Shown: one piece after another, positions 1-11,514 of the stretch
How the letters are laid out: each line of letters starts with the position of its first letter
How positions within the stretch are numbered: position 1 is the stretch's first letter
Assembly (NCBI GenBank): GCA_964019165.1
Contig: OZ025273.1
Location: forward strand, 12,390,714-12,454,713
Source of the DNA: Mastigias papua
Taxonomy: Eukaryota; Cnidaria; Scyphozoa; Rhizostomeae; Mastigiidae
Length of the DNA: 64,000 bases
Reading direction: 5' to 3'
Program-made: the position numbers and the translations under genes
Notes under the pieces: generated by a model
Databases searched by the model: none
The model's input: only the letters and a program-made list of their open reading frames with translations
Told to the model about the DNA's origin: nothing

Positions 1-933
1 TATTATCCATTTACATGCAAAATGCTAGCAACACTCAAATTTCATAATTGTATCAAGTATTATCCTTTGACAGTATCACTTGCCCAGTTACTATCCATTA
101 ATGAAACTTCCTTCTTTTGCGTATTAGTCATAGCAGATGCATAAAAAGTGACTTTTGGCGTGCCTGCTCATTAACCTTACGACTGAATACCGTGGAGAAA
201 GGGGCCTACAGGTTCTTGCATTCAAACTAAATTATGGGTGAATGCCGTTTCTTTTCTTTACTGGAGCAAGATTCTCTGCTCATGTAGCACCGTTATTGTG
301 CACGCTAAAACTGACTTCCAGGCGTGGTACTCAGCATCATAGCATACACAAATGTCAGTCCAGCGACATTTATACATGACCTACAAGTATCAACACATTT
401 CTAAAAGCTCTAACATATCAGCATTCTGTTCTACAAATAACCAAAATCCAACAAATAATTGTGAAGATCAGATGGCTGTGTTTCGAAAGTATGCAAAGTG
501 TCACATGCCAAAAATTCAATATTCAATAGCATCAAACTTCAGTTTTAAAGAATCTCATAACCCAGAAATATTGAAAGGGAACAGAGTTCGATTCAAAAGT
601 ATCGAATTGACATCTCCGTATGCTATGATGGTGTGCCACCCTTGGGGACTGAAAAGGATAGACCTCGTGGAGTTGGACTTTTCTTCTTCTCTTCGAAATC
701 CTTGTGAATTTTTACATATTTTACAGTACTCTATTTTTCTGCAATTGATCGTGTTTCGTCTTTGATGAGAACTTTCGCCTTTTCCTTACCTTTTCCTAAA
801 TAACGCGAAGAGTACCCGACAGTATCACAAACACAAGCATCATATTATTCCTCTAAAGGTTGTCAGTTATAGTCGAATTTCGTCCCTAATCTATATTTTA
901 AATTCCTCAAACTCAGTTTATTTCTATATTATA
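1..933. other. No gene recognised
   Basis: This stretch is AT-rich with no domain I recognise. The longest open frame (352-765, plus, 137 codons) has biased composition, no flanking splice sites and no familiar motif, so I do not call it a gene. Confidence 0.6.
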
Positions 934-1026
934 GAGCAACAGTCAGTTATGCTTGTAATTCGATTGCTGCCATTAAGCATCAGTCTTCTACGATTCTGGT
1001 TGATAAGTTTGAACTGACTGTTGCTC
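934..1026. repeat. Inverted repeat: perfect 15-bp arms, 63-nt loop
   Basis: GAGCAACAGTCAGTT at 934-948 is the exact reverse complement of 1012-1026. It lies just downstream (on the minus strand) of the Penelope-like fragment. The function is unknown; it could be the end of a small foldback element. Confidence 0.6.
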
Positions 1027-1102
1027 TCACCATAGTTTGTGTTGCGCTCAAGAGAAACTATACGGATTTTCGACGATTCCTCGTAATGAAAGAAAATAAT
1101 TG

Positions 1103-1324
1103 CTAGCGAGCTTGGGAGGTCTCAATTAAGAGATTGCTTGCTTCTGCAGTATATGAAACAGCAAAATAAATAGAACCTTCAAGAGGAATATTAGTAAACA
1201 GACTTACCGTCTCAAAAGAGACCATGAATTTATTAGAAACATCAACACTGTTAAGTTCTTGGACAAAGTTAAAAGAATAGGAGATAATACTTTTATCTTT
1301 CTTATCAACCCAATGGCTTGCCAA
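1103..1324 (-). pseudogene. Penelope-like element reverse transcriptase fragment
   Basis: The 73-codon frame contains FMVSFETVSLFTNIPLEG, closely resembling the conserved RT segment VSFDVxSLFTNIP of Penelope-like elements. That segment carries a catalytic Asp, and here the position reads Glu (SFE), which points to decay. No other RT motif or GIY-YIG domain continues next to it, so this is a remnant of a few hundred bases. The family call is established knowledge of the motif; the extent of the remnant is inference. Confidence 0.6.
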
Positions 1325-1958
1325 TAGACGTTAAAATGGATTGAAAGAATGGCAAGAACTCTGTTTTGCTAAAAGGGGGAACAACAAAGGTCATAATTCA
1401 AACAAGAGTTCCTCACTTTCATTCTGTACTAATTTGTGTGAAGAAATGTTTACGACAATGTTTTTATATTGAAACGGCGGTACTCACTCCTTGGGTAACG
1501 TTTTGAGTTGCTACATGTGTAGTGTTCTTCGATGACTCTGGATTCTGGATAGTTCTTTTAACCTCTAGATCGTTAAACGTTTCGTATGATCTACTGAGTG
1601 AATAACCGAAGTAGATAACCTTCTATGTCCTACTAAAGATGCTCTTGGCGCAAAGGATACTGTACAAACTGTGCTACTATATAGACAGTAGTGTGGACGA
1701 AACTTCTTGAATGCAAGCTCAAAAACATGATTAAATCTTGTTATATAGGTACCGCAAAAGCTCTATCAATCACCGGGAGGAGCTCGTTATCTCTTGACGT
1801 CCCAGAGGAGGGCTTAATAGAGATGGGGGCTTATTAGAGAGAGGGTACTTACTATCACAAGGTAAAATATATGTATTTATACAAATGTTCATATGCATTG
1901 CTTCAGCATTACTACTAAAACAAAACCTTTGCTTGTAGCGACATAGACTTGTAGAAAA
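1325..1958. other. No gene recognised
   Basis: I see no coding signal. A purine-rich stretch at about 1795-1850 repeats GGGCTTA(A/T)TAGAG twice and has a loose relative at about 6030-6110. This may be transposon-end sequence, but I could not pair it as terminal repeats. Confidence 0.5.
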
Positions 1959-3490
1959 TTAGTCAATGGTAATGTCCTCATCTTCATTAGAATTGTCTGA
2001 GTCAATAGTCAATCCTGGGACATCTTCTACAGACACTTCATCTTCTGGCATTCCTTCGAAAGGATCAATGTCAGTACCTTAAAGAATTTCGGGTGCTCAA
2101 ACAACTCTTTGTTACATAGTATTTTCATTATGTTTCTTGTTGCCCATCGGCCCGTGCCGTGCTTTCTATTCTTAGTGCAGTTGTTTATGGCTATGTTACC
2201 ATCTCATTGTCTCATAGTTCAGTTCCAAGTTTAGGCTTTTGCGTAATTTACCTTACCAATGTTTACTAAATATATTCCTCATGCAGTTTGATGTCAAGTC
2301 AGTAATGACCATTAGAAGTCGCGATATGTAGTCGTTAGTTGTGAAAGGATAAGAAGTCATTTCGATAAGCCGTTTTAAAGAAGTCGTTTTAAGCTGTCGT
2401 TTAAAGCAGTCGTTTTAAGGAAGTCGTGTCGAAGGTATTGCCGAGAGTCATTTATGCAAAGCCGATCGGAACGAAGTTGTTATTTTTGTTGTTTTAAAGT
2501 CAGAGGCTGGCAACCGCAAAACACAGTTGTTTCACACTTTATGCGGGCCATATTTAATGCACATTACTTAGTGCACATATTTCACAGCTCTTCCAAATCA
2601 GCTCATCTGGCAACATTCCCCATGCATTAAGAACCCATTAAATCATTTGCTTCCCTGATGGGTCCCTGGAACAATCACTGGTTTGATGCGACCTTGGTAA
2701 AGCAATGTTTTCAATTGTGGTGACATATGGTAGCGGAATGAGAACCAAGCAATTAGCCTTTGAGCTCAAACACTGAATGTTCCAAGAACCTCTCTACTAT
2801 ATAGCTTCATTAATTGATCGTTGATTCATCCAGATCCGGATGAAGATACAATGCACATTGAGGAAAGTTCTCCATAAGCTCCCTTGAAACAAAATACGGT
2901 TTCTTTTAGCTGCATCAGCAACTGCAGTTAACCAGGCAGTTAGTTTTCCTTTCTTGTTTCTGGTAGTTTTCAAACTTACAGAATGAGAACCTCGCTTTTC
3001 GATTGAAGTATTGGACAACAGATCACTCCAGAAAGCCCTTTCATCTTTAGCAATTATTTTCTTGCGTTCATATTCCATCTTTTCACAAAGTCGGTGAACT
3101 TTAGGAATATAAGTACAAAGCCTACAGATAAACTGATCAGGAGTTTTCTTAGCTTCAGTTGTTCCTCATCTAATGGACAACTCATTCCTGTTAAGAAATT
3201 TCTTAACCCAACCATCACTGAACACCAGGGCCTTGGTTTCTGTATCAACTAATTGGCCTTCATTGTAAAATTTCCTTGCTTTAACCTTTAGTAGCTTGCG
3301 AGAAACACGAAAGCCATTTGTACGTCTATCCGGGATCCTTTCTAGCAATGTATCCTCTAGTTCTGCCTTCATGATTTTCTTTCCTCTTCAATATAAAGGA
3401 AGCCTTTTCCCTCCGGCTGTAAACTTTTTGCGAAGTTCTAGTAATCTCGCTTTTCTAGCTATCCTGCCATGAACTATCTTTAGTGCCACT
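1959..3490 (-). pseudogene. Tigger/pogo-type (Tc1/mariner superfamily) transposase pseudogene
   Basis: Reading minus from about 3490, there is an N-terminal segment (RLLELRKKFTAGGKRLPLY, a stop), then the CENP-B-type helix-turn-helix ending FSDGWVKKFLNRNELSIR (about 3166-3372). Next come the catalytic-core segment DERAFW...IEKRGSHSVSLKTT (2797-3078), a GRIKPVIVPGTHQGSK segment (about 2640-2690) and AWGMLPDELIWKSCE (about 2590-2640). The acidic C-terminus (DSDNSNEDEDITID, stop) is at about 1959-2080. Tigger transposases have this order. Several stops and frameshifts, plus unrelated sequence at about 2080-2540, make it non-functional. The repeat-like insert at 2280-2450 is listed separately. 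Confidence 0.8.
2316..2432. repeat. Degenerate short tandem array of AAGTCGTTTTAA-like units
   Basis: The motif A-G-T-C-G-T-T(-T-T-A-A) recurs at least five times in about 120 bp with small indels. It sits where the Tigger pseudogene is interrupted, so it is probably satellite-like or inserted sequence rather than transposon coding sequence. Confidence 0.5.
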
Positions 3491-3806
3491 TTGTATTTTC
3501 CATTTGCTTCCTTATTGTCTACGCATCACGTTGCTTCCAACTTCAAGTCTGCTGAATAACTTCTTCACATTTCTCCTTTATGACGATTTGTTCCTATCTG
3601 TTCTTCGCCACATTACAGACGGTCCAACTATTACATGTAATCTAACGACGCCAAGGTGCTTTCAGATTGAGCATTTGACAGTTCATGTGTTTCTCAAGAC
3701 GGGACAGGCATGATATTTTGTATGATAGTAACATGCTACCTGTGTGGATATCTCATAGAATGCATCTTGCCATTGTAAATCAGTCTATTAAATACAGAAT
3801 TTATGG
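3491..3806. other. No gene recognised
   Basis: This is spacer between the Tigger pseudogene and the TIR element. The frame at 3483-3713 is not supported by motifs or splice sites. Confidence 0.5.
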
Positions 3807-5428
3807 GCTGGTCATTTACTATCCATTAGTGGGAGGATGGATTTAGAGTGATTTGGCACACTTTGTCAAAATCTTTGATGCCCCATCTCCAGCACTTAAA
3901 AAAATCCAAAACCCATCTAGCAGATTATCACAAATTTCATGCCCCCTCCCCCAACTTAAACTCCTTGAAACACATAAAGATGAACCATATTCTTTTTTCA
4001 TGTTCAAATGAACATTTCTATATAGGGCATACAATACTGACTCCAGGTATATGTAATTTATTCATATTTACATAACTGCACTAAACATACTAGCTATATT
4101 AGACAAGATATTACTGTTTGGCCACAAATTGCAAAGGACCTGTGGGTACCAGACCCATTGACAGCAAGACTAAACTTACATGCTGTTTTGACAAGTCTCC
4201 TGAAAGTAACATACCACTTCATTCCACCTATCCAGTTTAATGGTTATGTAATAGTGCAAAGAATTAGACGTTGGAAAGTCGAGAAGACAGCACTTAGACT
4301 TGAAAATAAGATTGAAAACATACTTGACACAAATAGTTAAGATGGTAGTGCTATGAAGATTCACAAATTCTGAGCAGAGTCATTAGACATTTAGAGTGGT
4401 GATAGATCTGAGGTACGATATGCAAAATGTATTGTGGATGACATGCTCAGTGAAGTGAATATCCTCATAGATGACATACTAAATCTGCGCTCATCCTTGT
4501 TCAATTATTCAGCAAGCAGAATGAATTAAAACTTTGGAAGCACAGCGAGTTGAAATATTATGATGACAAAATAACTCAGCTAAAAACTCACTTGTTTTCA
4601 TTGGAAACATACCAGTCAAGCATTATTTCAAATATTGATACCTCTTGAGTACCTCTTGCTGCTCATTCTTGAAAAGATATCAATGGAAGCGACAAAGGAA
4701 ATATAAAACCAAACAAGAGGCAAACAAACGAAACTCAGTGCGATTACCAAAGATCCAAATGAGATCCCCAAGGCATTAACAAATGTAAAAATTGAAGATT
4801 AGTGTGCATTTAAAAATGGAATTAGATCACCACTGAAAATACAGTAGCTTAAAAGAAAAGATTGGCTGGTTCCCAGATATCACTTGGAGGCTTCAAAGTC
4901 TTTCATTTCCAGTGGCTGTTTTGATACAGATGCTATACCAGTTGTTAAAAATATGGTCAGTGCTCTAGCTGTACAACAAACAACTACGCTTGAACCAAGC
5001 ATAAAAAGCTATTGAGAGCAACTGCTAATAAGAAGCAGCGTAGCATCATTGAAATTATGACTATCAACAAGAGAACAATGCCTAGTGTCCAGACAGATGC
5101 TGTCCAAGGTGTCACCTTAGATGAGACTAATCCTTCAGATTTAGAATTTTAGTCTGGAACCTGTTCTTCTTCACACTCAGATGAAATTGACATGTATTAA
5201 AAGTCGATAGGAACTAGACACTGGATGAGGAAATACTAATTTGTGTGTTGTTTGAGAATTTCCTCAGTTTATATCACTGATGAAATATTGTTGAGAATGT
5301 GTCAAAAACATTTCTTGACGCATCTCTTTCTTAAAGAAAAATTTGGTAGCCCATCTTCATGCCCAAACTAAATTTCATGGCCCATGCCAAATCACTCTAC
5401 CCCCACCCAAGTAGGTATTAAATGACCG
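3807..5428. mobile_element. Degenerate DNA transposon with terminal inverted repeats
   Basis: The left end (GGTCATTTA..., with TAGAGTGATTTGGCA at about 3845-3860) matches the reverse complement of the right end (GGTCATTTA... and the same TAGAGTGATTTGGCA, about 5385-5428). The TIRs are imperfect and some 90-100 bp long. The 1.4-kb interior carries shreds of a plus-strand coding frame full of stops (e.g. 4158-4340) that I cannot assign to a transposase family. I could not define a target-site duplication, so the superfamily is unknown. Confidence 0.55.
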
Positions 5429-5596
5429 TACTCTTAGCAAGTATCTATACCGTCTTACTGAGTGAAATTGCAGGATACCCTGGCTGTGCTTTTTTCAAAG
5501 AGATTTTTCAAAAAATAGGTGAGACTGCAAACACCTGAATTTCAGAATTGTCGTAGTTTAGGCTTCAAACATTTTATATGAGGGCATCATACTTAC

Positions 5597-5890
5597 AAGA
5601 GAGATTGGAAGCCTTTGTTGGTGAGTCACTGTTTTATCATCATCATAATTGAGAATAGGCAATATTGTACGACAATTCTGCAGCAGGGATATATTTACAC
5701 GATGATCCAAATTGTCATGGAAAGCTAGTTGGTCATTCGCTAATCGAATTATCATTTTTGCTTTGTAAATTTCTCGAGCGTGAAGGCGGTCACCAACAGA
5801 GCCAAGAATGCGAGAGGATGGGCTGATTATTACAGGAACATACACAGCATTGTATCCATTACGAAGGCGGCTAAAGATCTTAGAAAACAA
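5597..5890 (-). CDS. Orphan internal exon of an unrecognised gene
   Basis: A 98-codon open frame is bounded on the minus strand by a good acceptor (TCTTTTCCAG, just above 5890) and a consensus donor (GTAAGT, 5591-5596). It is exactly 294 nt, phase 0 to 0. The protein reads like a real globular segment (SRILGSVGDRLHAREIYKAK, then an Asn-Gln-rich helix and ILPILNYDDDK) with no repeat bias. I do not recognise the family and found no neighbouring exons with certainty. An overlapping plus-strand frame (5780-6019) lacks such signals. Confidence 0.5.
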
Positions 5891-6608
5891 CTGGAAAAGA
5901 AAGCTTTGACTCTAAACTATTTGACAATAGATAATGGACGCATTAGAAGTAAAACATTATACATTATCATTAAATTCAAACAGTTAGCGCACTTTTTCTT
6001 CGACATCAGAAGCTACTGATGGGGTGGGGGGGGGGGCTTGATAGAGCTTAATAAGTTTCAAACTTTTGCTTGAAAGGGGACATATTAGAGAGTTCAAGCT
6101 TAATAGAGCTCTTATGGTAGAATGATTATTGACAATGTATTGTCAAACCTATAATTCTTCTCCCCTGGAGTATGGTTCATTGCTAAAATATGTTTTTGTT
6201 ATAGTGAATAGTACTGATGGTACTGTTCTATATAGTTACTACTGTGGGCTCTGCTATAAGAAACTTCTAGTAGCCAAGGCAAAGATCACATCCAATTTTT
6301 CATTCAAGCTGATCATGTTTAGAACCGTACCTAGTTGGAAAAGTGTTCGTTACTTGATAACATAGTCTAGCATTTAGCATCAGTCTGAAAAGACCCATTC
6401 AGCCGTGCATATATTCTACTAAGTACTAATGCAACTATTACCGCATTCCATCTACGGAACCTATAGGCAAGACATTTGCAAGAAAACAATTGCTCTTCCT
6501 TATAGGAGAAAGTTTTTTATGTTCAATTGGTTAGTGTTTCATACAATAGTAAAACAAATAGAATAATGTTGGGGAAACGTTGCTTTAACGAAGATTTCTC
6601 TCTTTTAG
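5891..6608. other. No coding gene; includes likely 5' flank of the G-alpha gene
   Basis: There is a G-run at about 6021-6034 and no recognisable protein. TTTCTCTCTTTTAG ending at 6609 looks like a 3' splice site, so the bases upstream may be a 5'-UTR intron of the G-alpha gene. This is inference only. Confidence 0.45.
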
Positions 6609-6652
6609 GCGAGAAATTTTGCCTCAGTTTTACGCCAAGCATTGTGGATGAC

Positions 6653-7798
6653 ATGGCTTGTTGTCCCTTTGGACTAAGTAGGGCAGATAGGCACAGTAGA
6701 GATATTGACAACTACTTGGAAAGACAAATTGCTAAGTACAGAACAATCCATCGTTTGCTGTTACTTGGAGCTGGTGAGAGCGGAAAAAGTACATTAGTAA
6801 AGCAAATGAAGATACTCCATCAAAATGGCTTCCAGGAGTCAGAGAGAATGGAGATGGTGATAGAGATCAGAAAGAATGTTCGGGAGGCAGTTATCACTGT
6901 TTTAAAGGCTATGAATGTTATTGAACCAGGTTTACAACTTGATAATGAGGAAAACAATGGACGTGCCGAATGGTTGTTGAAGTACGCTACTTGCAACGAT
7001 TTCGAGTATCCAAATGAATTTTATGACCATGTGAATGCGTTATGGCAAGATAGAGGATTTCTCCACTGCTATCAGAGATCGAACGAATATCAGTTGATTG
7101 ATAGTGCGAAATACTTCTTTGACCGAGTGGATGAAATTAGGGAAAGAGATTATATACCAACTGATCAAGACATCCTACGTTGTCGAGTACTGACCACAGA
7201 GATTTCAGAGACAAAGTTTACGATAGGTACAAAGCCTGGCAAAATGGTAACCTTTCATATGTTTGACGTGGGAGGACAGAGGGACCAACGACGGAAGTGG
7301 ATGCAGTGTTTCAATGATGTCACTGCTATCATATTTTTCGTGTCTTGCAGCAGCTATGACATTGCTTTGAGAGAAGATCCAACTCATAACAGACTTAGAG
7401 AGAGTATTGAGCTTTTTCGTCAAATTTGGAACAATCGATTCCTGAAGTATGTCTCTATTATTTTGTTTCTGAATAAACAGGACATATTGAGTAAGAAAAT
7501 AATGGCTGGAAATTCAAAACTGGAAGACTATTTTCCTGATTTTGCACATTACAAAACTCCAGATAAAGCGGTACGAGATGCTCCTGACGAAGTTGTTCGT
7601 GCAAAGTATTTCATCAGAGATAATTTCCTAAGAATAGCTAGTGAAAGTAATGGTAATGCTCATGAAGACCATGACTGCTATCCGCATTTCACGTGTGCTG
7701 TCGATACCAAAAATATTGAGCGGATCTTTCATAGCACTAGGATTATAATACAAAAAGAACACCTTAAGAAGATTGGGGTGCTACCAACAAGACAATGA
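6653..7798 (+). CDS. Heterotrimeric G-protein alpha subunit, Gs-like, uninterrupted ORF
   Basis: This encodes a 381-aa GTPase switch that couples membrane receptors to effectors at the inner plasma membrane. Landmarks, numbered from the chosen Met: P-loop GAGESGKST (39-47), switch I CRVLTTE with the conserved Arg, switch [15 protein letters not shown] with the catalytic Gln, FLNKQD (guanine specificity) and TCAVDTKN near the C-terminus. [21 protein letters not shown] and the SSYD...REDPTHNRL segment are closest to the Gs class. I start at 6653 because MACC supplies palmitoylation cysteines at 3-4 and begins the usual N-terminal helix. The frame stays open 42 codons further up (6527), but that part has no family resemblance and holds a splice-acceptor-like site. 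No Gly2, so no myristoylation is expected. The last residues ([12 protein letters not shown]) differ from the usual Gs end. No intron interrupts the coding region. An ATTAAA lies 103 nt past the stop. Confidence 0.93.
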   Translation: MACCPFGLSRADRHSRDIDNYLERQIAKYRTIHRLLLLGAGESGKSTLVKQMKILHQNGFQESERMEMVIEIRKNVREAVITVLKAMNVIEPGLQLDNEENNGRAEWLLKYATCNDFEYPNEFYDHVNALWQDRGFLHCYQRSNEYQLIDSAKYFFDRVDEIRERDYIPTDQDILRCRVLTTEISETKFTIGTKPGKMVTFHMFDVGGQRDQRRKWMQCFNDVTAIIFFVSCSSYDIALREDPTHNRLRESIELFRQIWNNRFLKYVSIILFLNKQDILSKKIMAGNSKLEDYFPDFAHYKTPDKAVRDAPDEVVRAKYFIRDNFLRIASESNGNAHEDHDCYPHFTCAVDTKNIERIFHSTRIIIQKEHLKKIGVLPTRQ

Positions 7799-7900
7799 TG
7801 CTTCCGCCAGACACTTGTTACCACTGGTGCATTGTGAACAAATATTTGATCCATTTATCTGGGCCCCTGACTGTAACATACTTGTTAGAACATGAGTCAA

Positions 7901-7906
7901 ATTAAA
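7901..7906 (+). promoter_or_regulatory. Candidate polyadenylation signal for the G-alpha gene
   Basis: ATTAAA, the commonest variant of AATAAA, begins 103 nt after the TGA stop. Position and orientation fit, but there is no transcript evidence. Confidence 0.4.
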
Positions 7907-8940
7907 CGATAAAATTTCTCCATGCAAAATAACATCATGATTATACAAAAAAAGGTAAATATAGGTCGGGCTCTACCAAAGATTAGTCATCAAGTTAATA
8001 GTCTGTGAGTACTATTGACTTTATCTGTCGCTCAAGGAGAGATTTACCAAGTATGAAAACTGTACTGTATAGGATGCTCCAGATTTTTCAAGCAATAATA
8101 TACAGTGGTCATATTAGATTGAAAAGTGTACGACAATACACAATATAACATCCCCTTTTAGTACCTGTTTTTCTACTCTATATTCCAGCGACTTTAATCT
8201 GCACACGAGAGCCTCCCACGAGAAATGTTGCTCCATCACCTCTGGAGCTTCGAAAGTATTTTGTACTTTGGAAATAATCTTTGTGCCAAATAGGAGCCTT
8301 GATTGTTCATTTAGATATTATAACTTCTTCATTTGGTAAAATTATTAATATCGTATTTAGGTGCTCTTTGTTGAAGAGATTCTGGTCAGTCTGTTGGTGG
8401 TAAAGATTTATAAAAAATTGTGCTTGGCTGCACATCATTATCTAGATCTTCATGTTTCTATAGCGAAGCAATGCAAGATTTGGATCTGCCCAGTATTCCT
8501 TACATGTGTACAGCATGAATTTCACTATTCCTACACATTTTTCTGCTTCACCATTACTCTTCGGATACCTTGCACTTAATGTAACAAGACGGAACTCTCA
8601 CCAATTTTGATAGATTTTTCACATACCATTGGTAAGTTAAGGTGCTTATCTCTTTTTTGCTTTATGTCCGTCTTTCAATCCAAACTGACCATATAGGTAA
8701 GGTTCTTTCTCTTCTCTACTGCAATCCAAATTACTTGAGGACTTGAAGAGCTTAGCCAATCATTGTCTCTATTAAAAACTTTCAAGCTTAGATCTTTGAC
8801 TATATTACCTAAAGCTTTGAGAATGATTGGCCTCAAATATAATGTGCTAGATAATTCTGAAAAAGATTGCTCTGCTAGATACCATCTGTGGAGTACCTGA
8901 CAATGCACTGCAGACAGAGCTGGTATCTGCTCACATTTCC
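7907..8940. other. No gene recognised
   Basis: AT-rich intergenic sequence. Short frames at 8361-8579 (plus) and 8675-8908 (minus) lack motifs I can name. Confidence 0.5.
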
Positions 8941-9065
8941 ATACATGTTACAATATCATCACTGTTTTCTTCAACATTTTGCACACTTTGGAGCACAGCA
9001 AGTAATGATGCATCATGATCCTGTTCTGTATCTCAAACAAAAAGCATGTGATCTGCGATGATGTG
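8941..9065 (-). pseudogene. Short Ty3/gypsy-like RT scrap
   Basis: On the minus strand DTEQDHDASLLAVLQSVQN parallels the DTEQD...ETLLALLQR segment of the gypsy RT remnant at 12.9-13.3 kb, and the DNA shows the same correspondence. In intact elements this lies just after the RT catalytic core. Too short for a clade call. Confidence 0.45.
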
Positions 9066-9309
9066 TACGTTCTTGATATCACCAAATACTTGTCTTGGTA
9101 CCGAACATTTCGACGCAACAGTGGCCCTAAATTAAACACAAAAAGTCCTCAGTTATGACAGCAGAGTGACTACAGACGCCGAGAGCCGCTATTCATGAAT
9201 TGAAATTGAGAGTTCTGCAGATGCCTTTGTCACGTAGAGAATTAGTCTCTATCTAAAATTTCTTCAACATTCCATTGCTAGCATGGACCACAAGCCTGTT
9301 TTCAAAGTT

Positions 9310-9443
<134 letters not shown>

Positions 9444-9573
9444 TTTGTATCTTCTTCCTTAAGTATGACAATTTTCTTTAACTTCTTTAATTTTATACAG
9501 GGCTTCTCTTGATAGCAGCTATATTTATAGCTGATTGAATCACCCTGTGAAAATATGGTATATTATTATTATT

Positions 9574-9678
9574 ACTTGTAGCAAAATATTAGTACTGCAA
9601 ATTTTCAATAGTTGAAACTTTGTATTCAACTTCCTGTGCAGCAAGAATACTAGTCATTGGCAAGATACTCTCCATAAG
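9574..9678 (-). repeat. Upstream copy of a ~105-bp direct repeat covering an exon-like edge
   Basis: This is nearly identical to 10272-10376 (a handful of substitutions) and in the same orientation. It carries the same acceptor-like CTTGCTGCACAG on the minus strand. It looks like a partial local duplication of the exon-like ORF at 9919-10344. Confidence 0.75.
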
Positions 9679-9918
9679 AGCATCAAATTGAAATCAGAAC
9701 CCGGGAAAGAGCATCAAATTGACTATCTCTCATGGTACACAGTCTTCATACTTGGGTTTTGCACTGCAACAAAACAATCCATGGAAGAAAATATGCTATA
9801 CACTAATGCAATTATCAGAGTAGACTATCCTGAGGCTTAACAAATCGAAAGATGTGAAAAAGAGTGGTAGAGGATGAAGCACTAACACTCCTCTGCGAAG
9901 TGATCTCTCGGTGATACA

Positions 9919-10333
9919 TTAGCAAAGAACACAAAGGAAAATTAGCTTCAAATACAAAACTATGTCAAGAGCTCTCCTCCAAATCGGAAGGTCCAGTGCC
10001 AAGAGGCTGCAGACTTGTTCCTTTTGCAAGTCATTCACAGTATGTGATAACTCCTGTCCATGAGAGACACAAAGGTGTTGTGAAGACAAAAGAGTATCTA
10101 GGCATGCCTCTGTGATGTCCTGGAGTAGACAGGATGATTGAAAGAGAAATTGCATAATGTATGGCATGCCAGGTGACCACAGATATTCAAGAGAAAGAGC
10201 CTCTCCAAGCAACAGAAGCATAGTTAAGACCTCTAACAGACCTATGCGGTCAATTAAATACTGGCAAATACCTACTTGTAGCAAAATATTAGTACTGCAA
10301 GTTTCCAATAGTTGAAACGTCGCATTCAACTTC
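9919..10333 (-). CDS. Possible exon of an unrecognised gene
   Basis: A minus-strand frame runs from an acceptor-like TTCTTGCTGCACAG (just above 10333) to a stop at 9919, about 138 codons. The protein is Leu-rich and helical (e.g. ICQYLIDRIGLLEVLTMLLL and LDLPIWRRALDIVLYLK) with plausible Cys content, unlike the repeat-derived frames nearby. I do not recognise the family. No clear donor is visible, so it may be a 3'-terminal exon. It could belong with the exon at 5597-5890, but nothing seen links them. Confidence 0.35.
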
Positions 10334-10376
10334 CTGTGCAGCAAGAATATTAGTCATTGGCAAGATACTCTCCATA

Positions 10377-11514
10377 TTGTAAATTACAGATGAAATGGCT
10401 AGTGACAATAGGCCACCATATATAACTGTTAGGAATTAGAATATAATGCAAGATCTATGTTTGGAGCACAGATAGACGATATCATATGTACCATGGGCAA
10501 ATGGCATGCCTGATAACTTTATGAAAAATCTAGTAATAAGTCTTTGCTCTGCCAACAGTCGAACTTTTGACCTGGAGGTAGTATTTTGCAGAATCACTTG
10601 TGGACCTACAGCTCCATCTAGTGCACAGTCTCAAAGCACTCTCCAATTAATCTAATACTTAATGGACAAAGATACAAGATACGTATATCAGCACCTACAG
10701 TAGGAAAATCTTGCTTTGTGACAGAGTGTTGTCTAAAAGACATCCTAGCCGTAAAGAGACAACAAAGCAGATCCCAGACAGCAAGAGTTACTTAAAAGAG
10801 CTAAGCTTGCAGTAGAAGATATGGTATTGTGTCGACAAGCAAAGCAAGACAATCACACATTCTAACAGAGAGTCAATGGTTGTTGAGAGGAGGCATGGCA
10901 GATCACCCTCTAGAGTAGGTCTAGTGGATCCCAAACTGTGCCCCCCCCCAAGGGAACCGGGAAGAGTTTCCAAAGGGGTGCGAATGATTTAGAGGACTGC
11001 TAGAGGCTGCCGTTCCTTGATTGACTTATTGTTTTCTTTATCTATATAAATGTTGATATTTGTTTTCTGTGAACGCATATTCATCATAATGCATTGTAAC
11101 ATCTCTCTCATCCCATACATATTGTTTATGAAAACGCATTGTAACATCTCTTTCCTCCCTTACATATTGCTTCTTTCCATAATCATTCATTTTTAAAATT
11201 TGTTTTACTCCTATAGCAACTCATACCAGTACTTCATTCACACATTCCTACGCTGAACCACCATTAGGTCAAAATCATTGTTTGGGCCTACGTTCTCCTT
11301 ACACAGCAATTTCTAAATCCACGCTATTACTCTCATTACACAATCTAACACTTTTCATCTATCACAAAAAATTATGAAATCTTTTTAATATATAATATAT
11401 CGATATGTTACAAAATGAATCAGTTATTCAGTGAATGTTAACCAGAGATCTGAGCTTTATAAAAGAAAACACAAAATACTTCTCTTCTGTGCTTATATTC
11501 TAATGTCAAGACCA
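10377..11514. other. No gene recognised
   Basis: Includes a C-run at about 10940-10949 and direct near-repeats CGCATT(G)TAACATCTCT at about 11091-11150. No coding or RNA gene is supported. Confidence 0.5.

Noticed and set aside
352..765. 137-codon ORF near the left edge
   Set aside because: No recognisable domain, no splice signals at its edges, composition like random AT-rich sequence.
1800..1850. Tigger terminal inverted repeat (GGGCTTAATAGAG words, also near 6030-6110)
   Set aside because: I could not pair the two sites as complementary ends bracketing the transposase at consistent distances.
6527..6652. N-terminal 42-codon extension of the G-alpha ORF
   Set aside because: No resemblance to G-alpha N-termini, contains a splice-acceptor-like site, and the MACC start fits the family far better.
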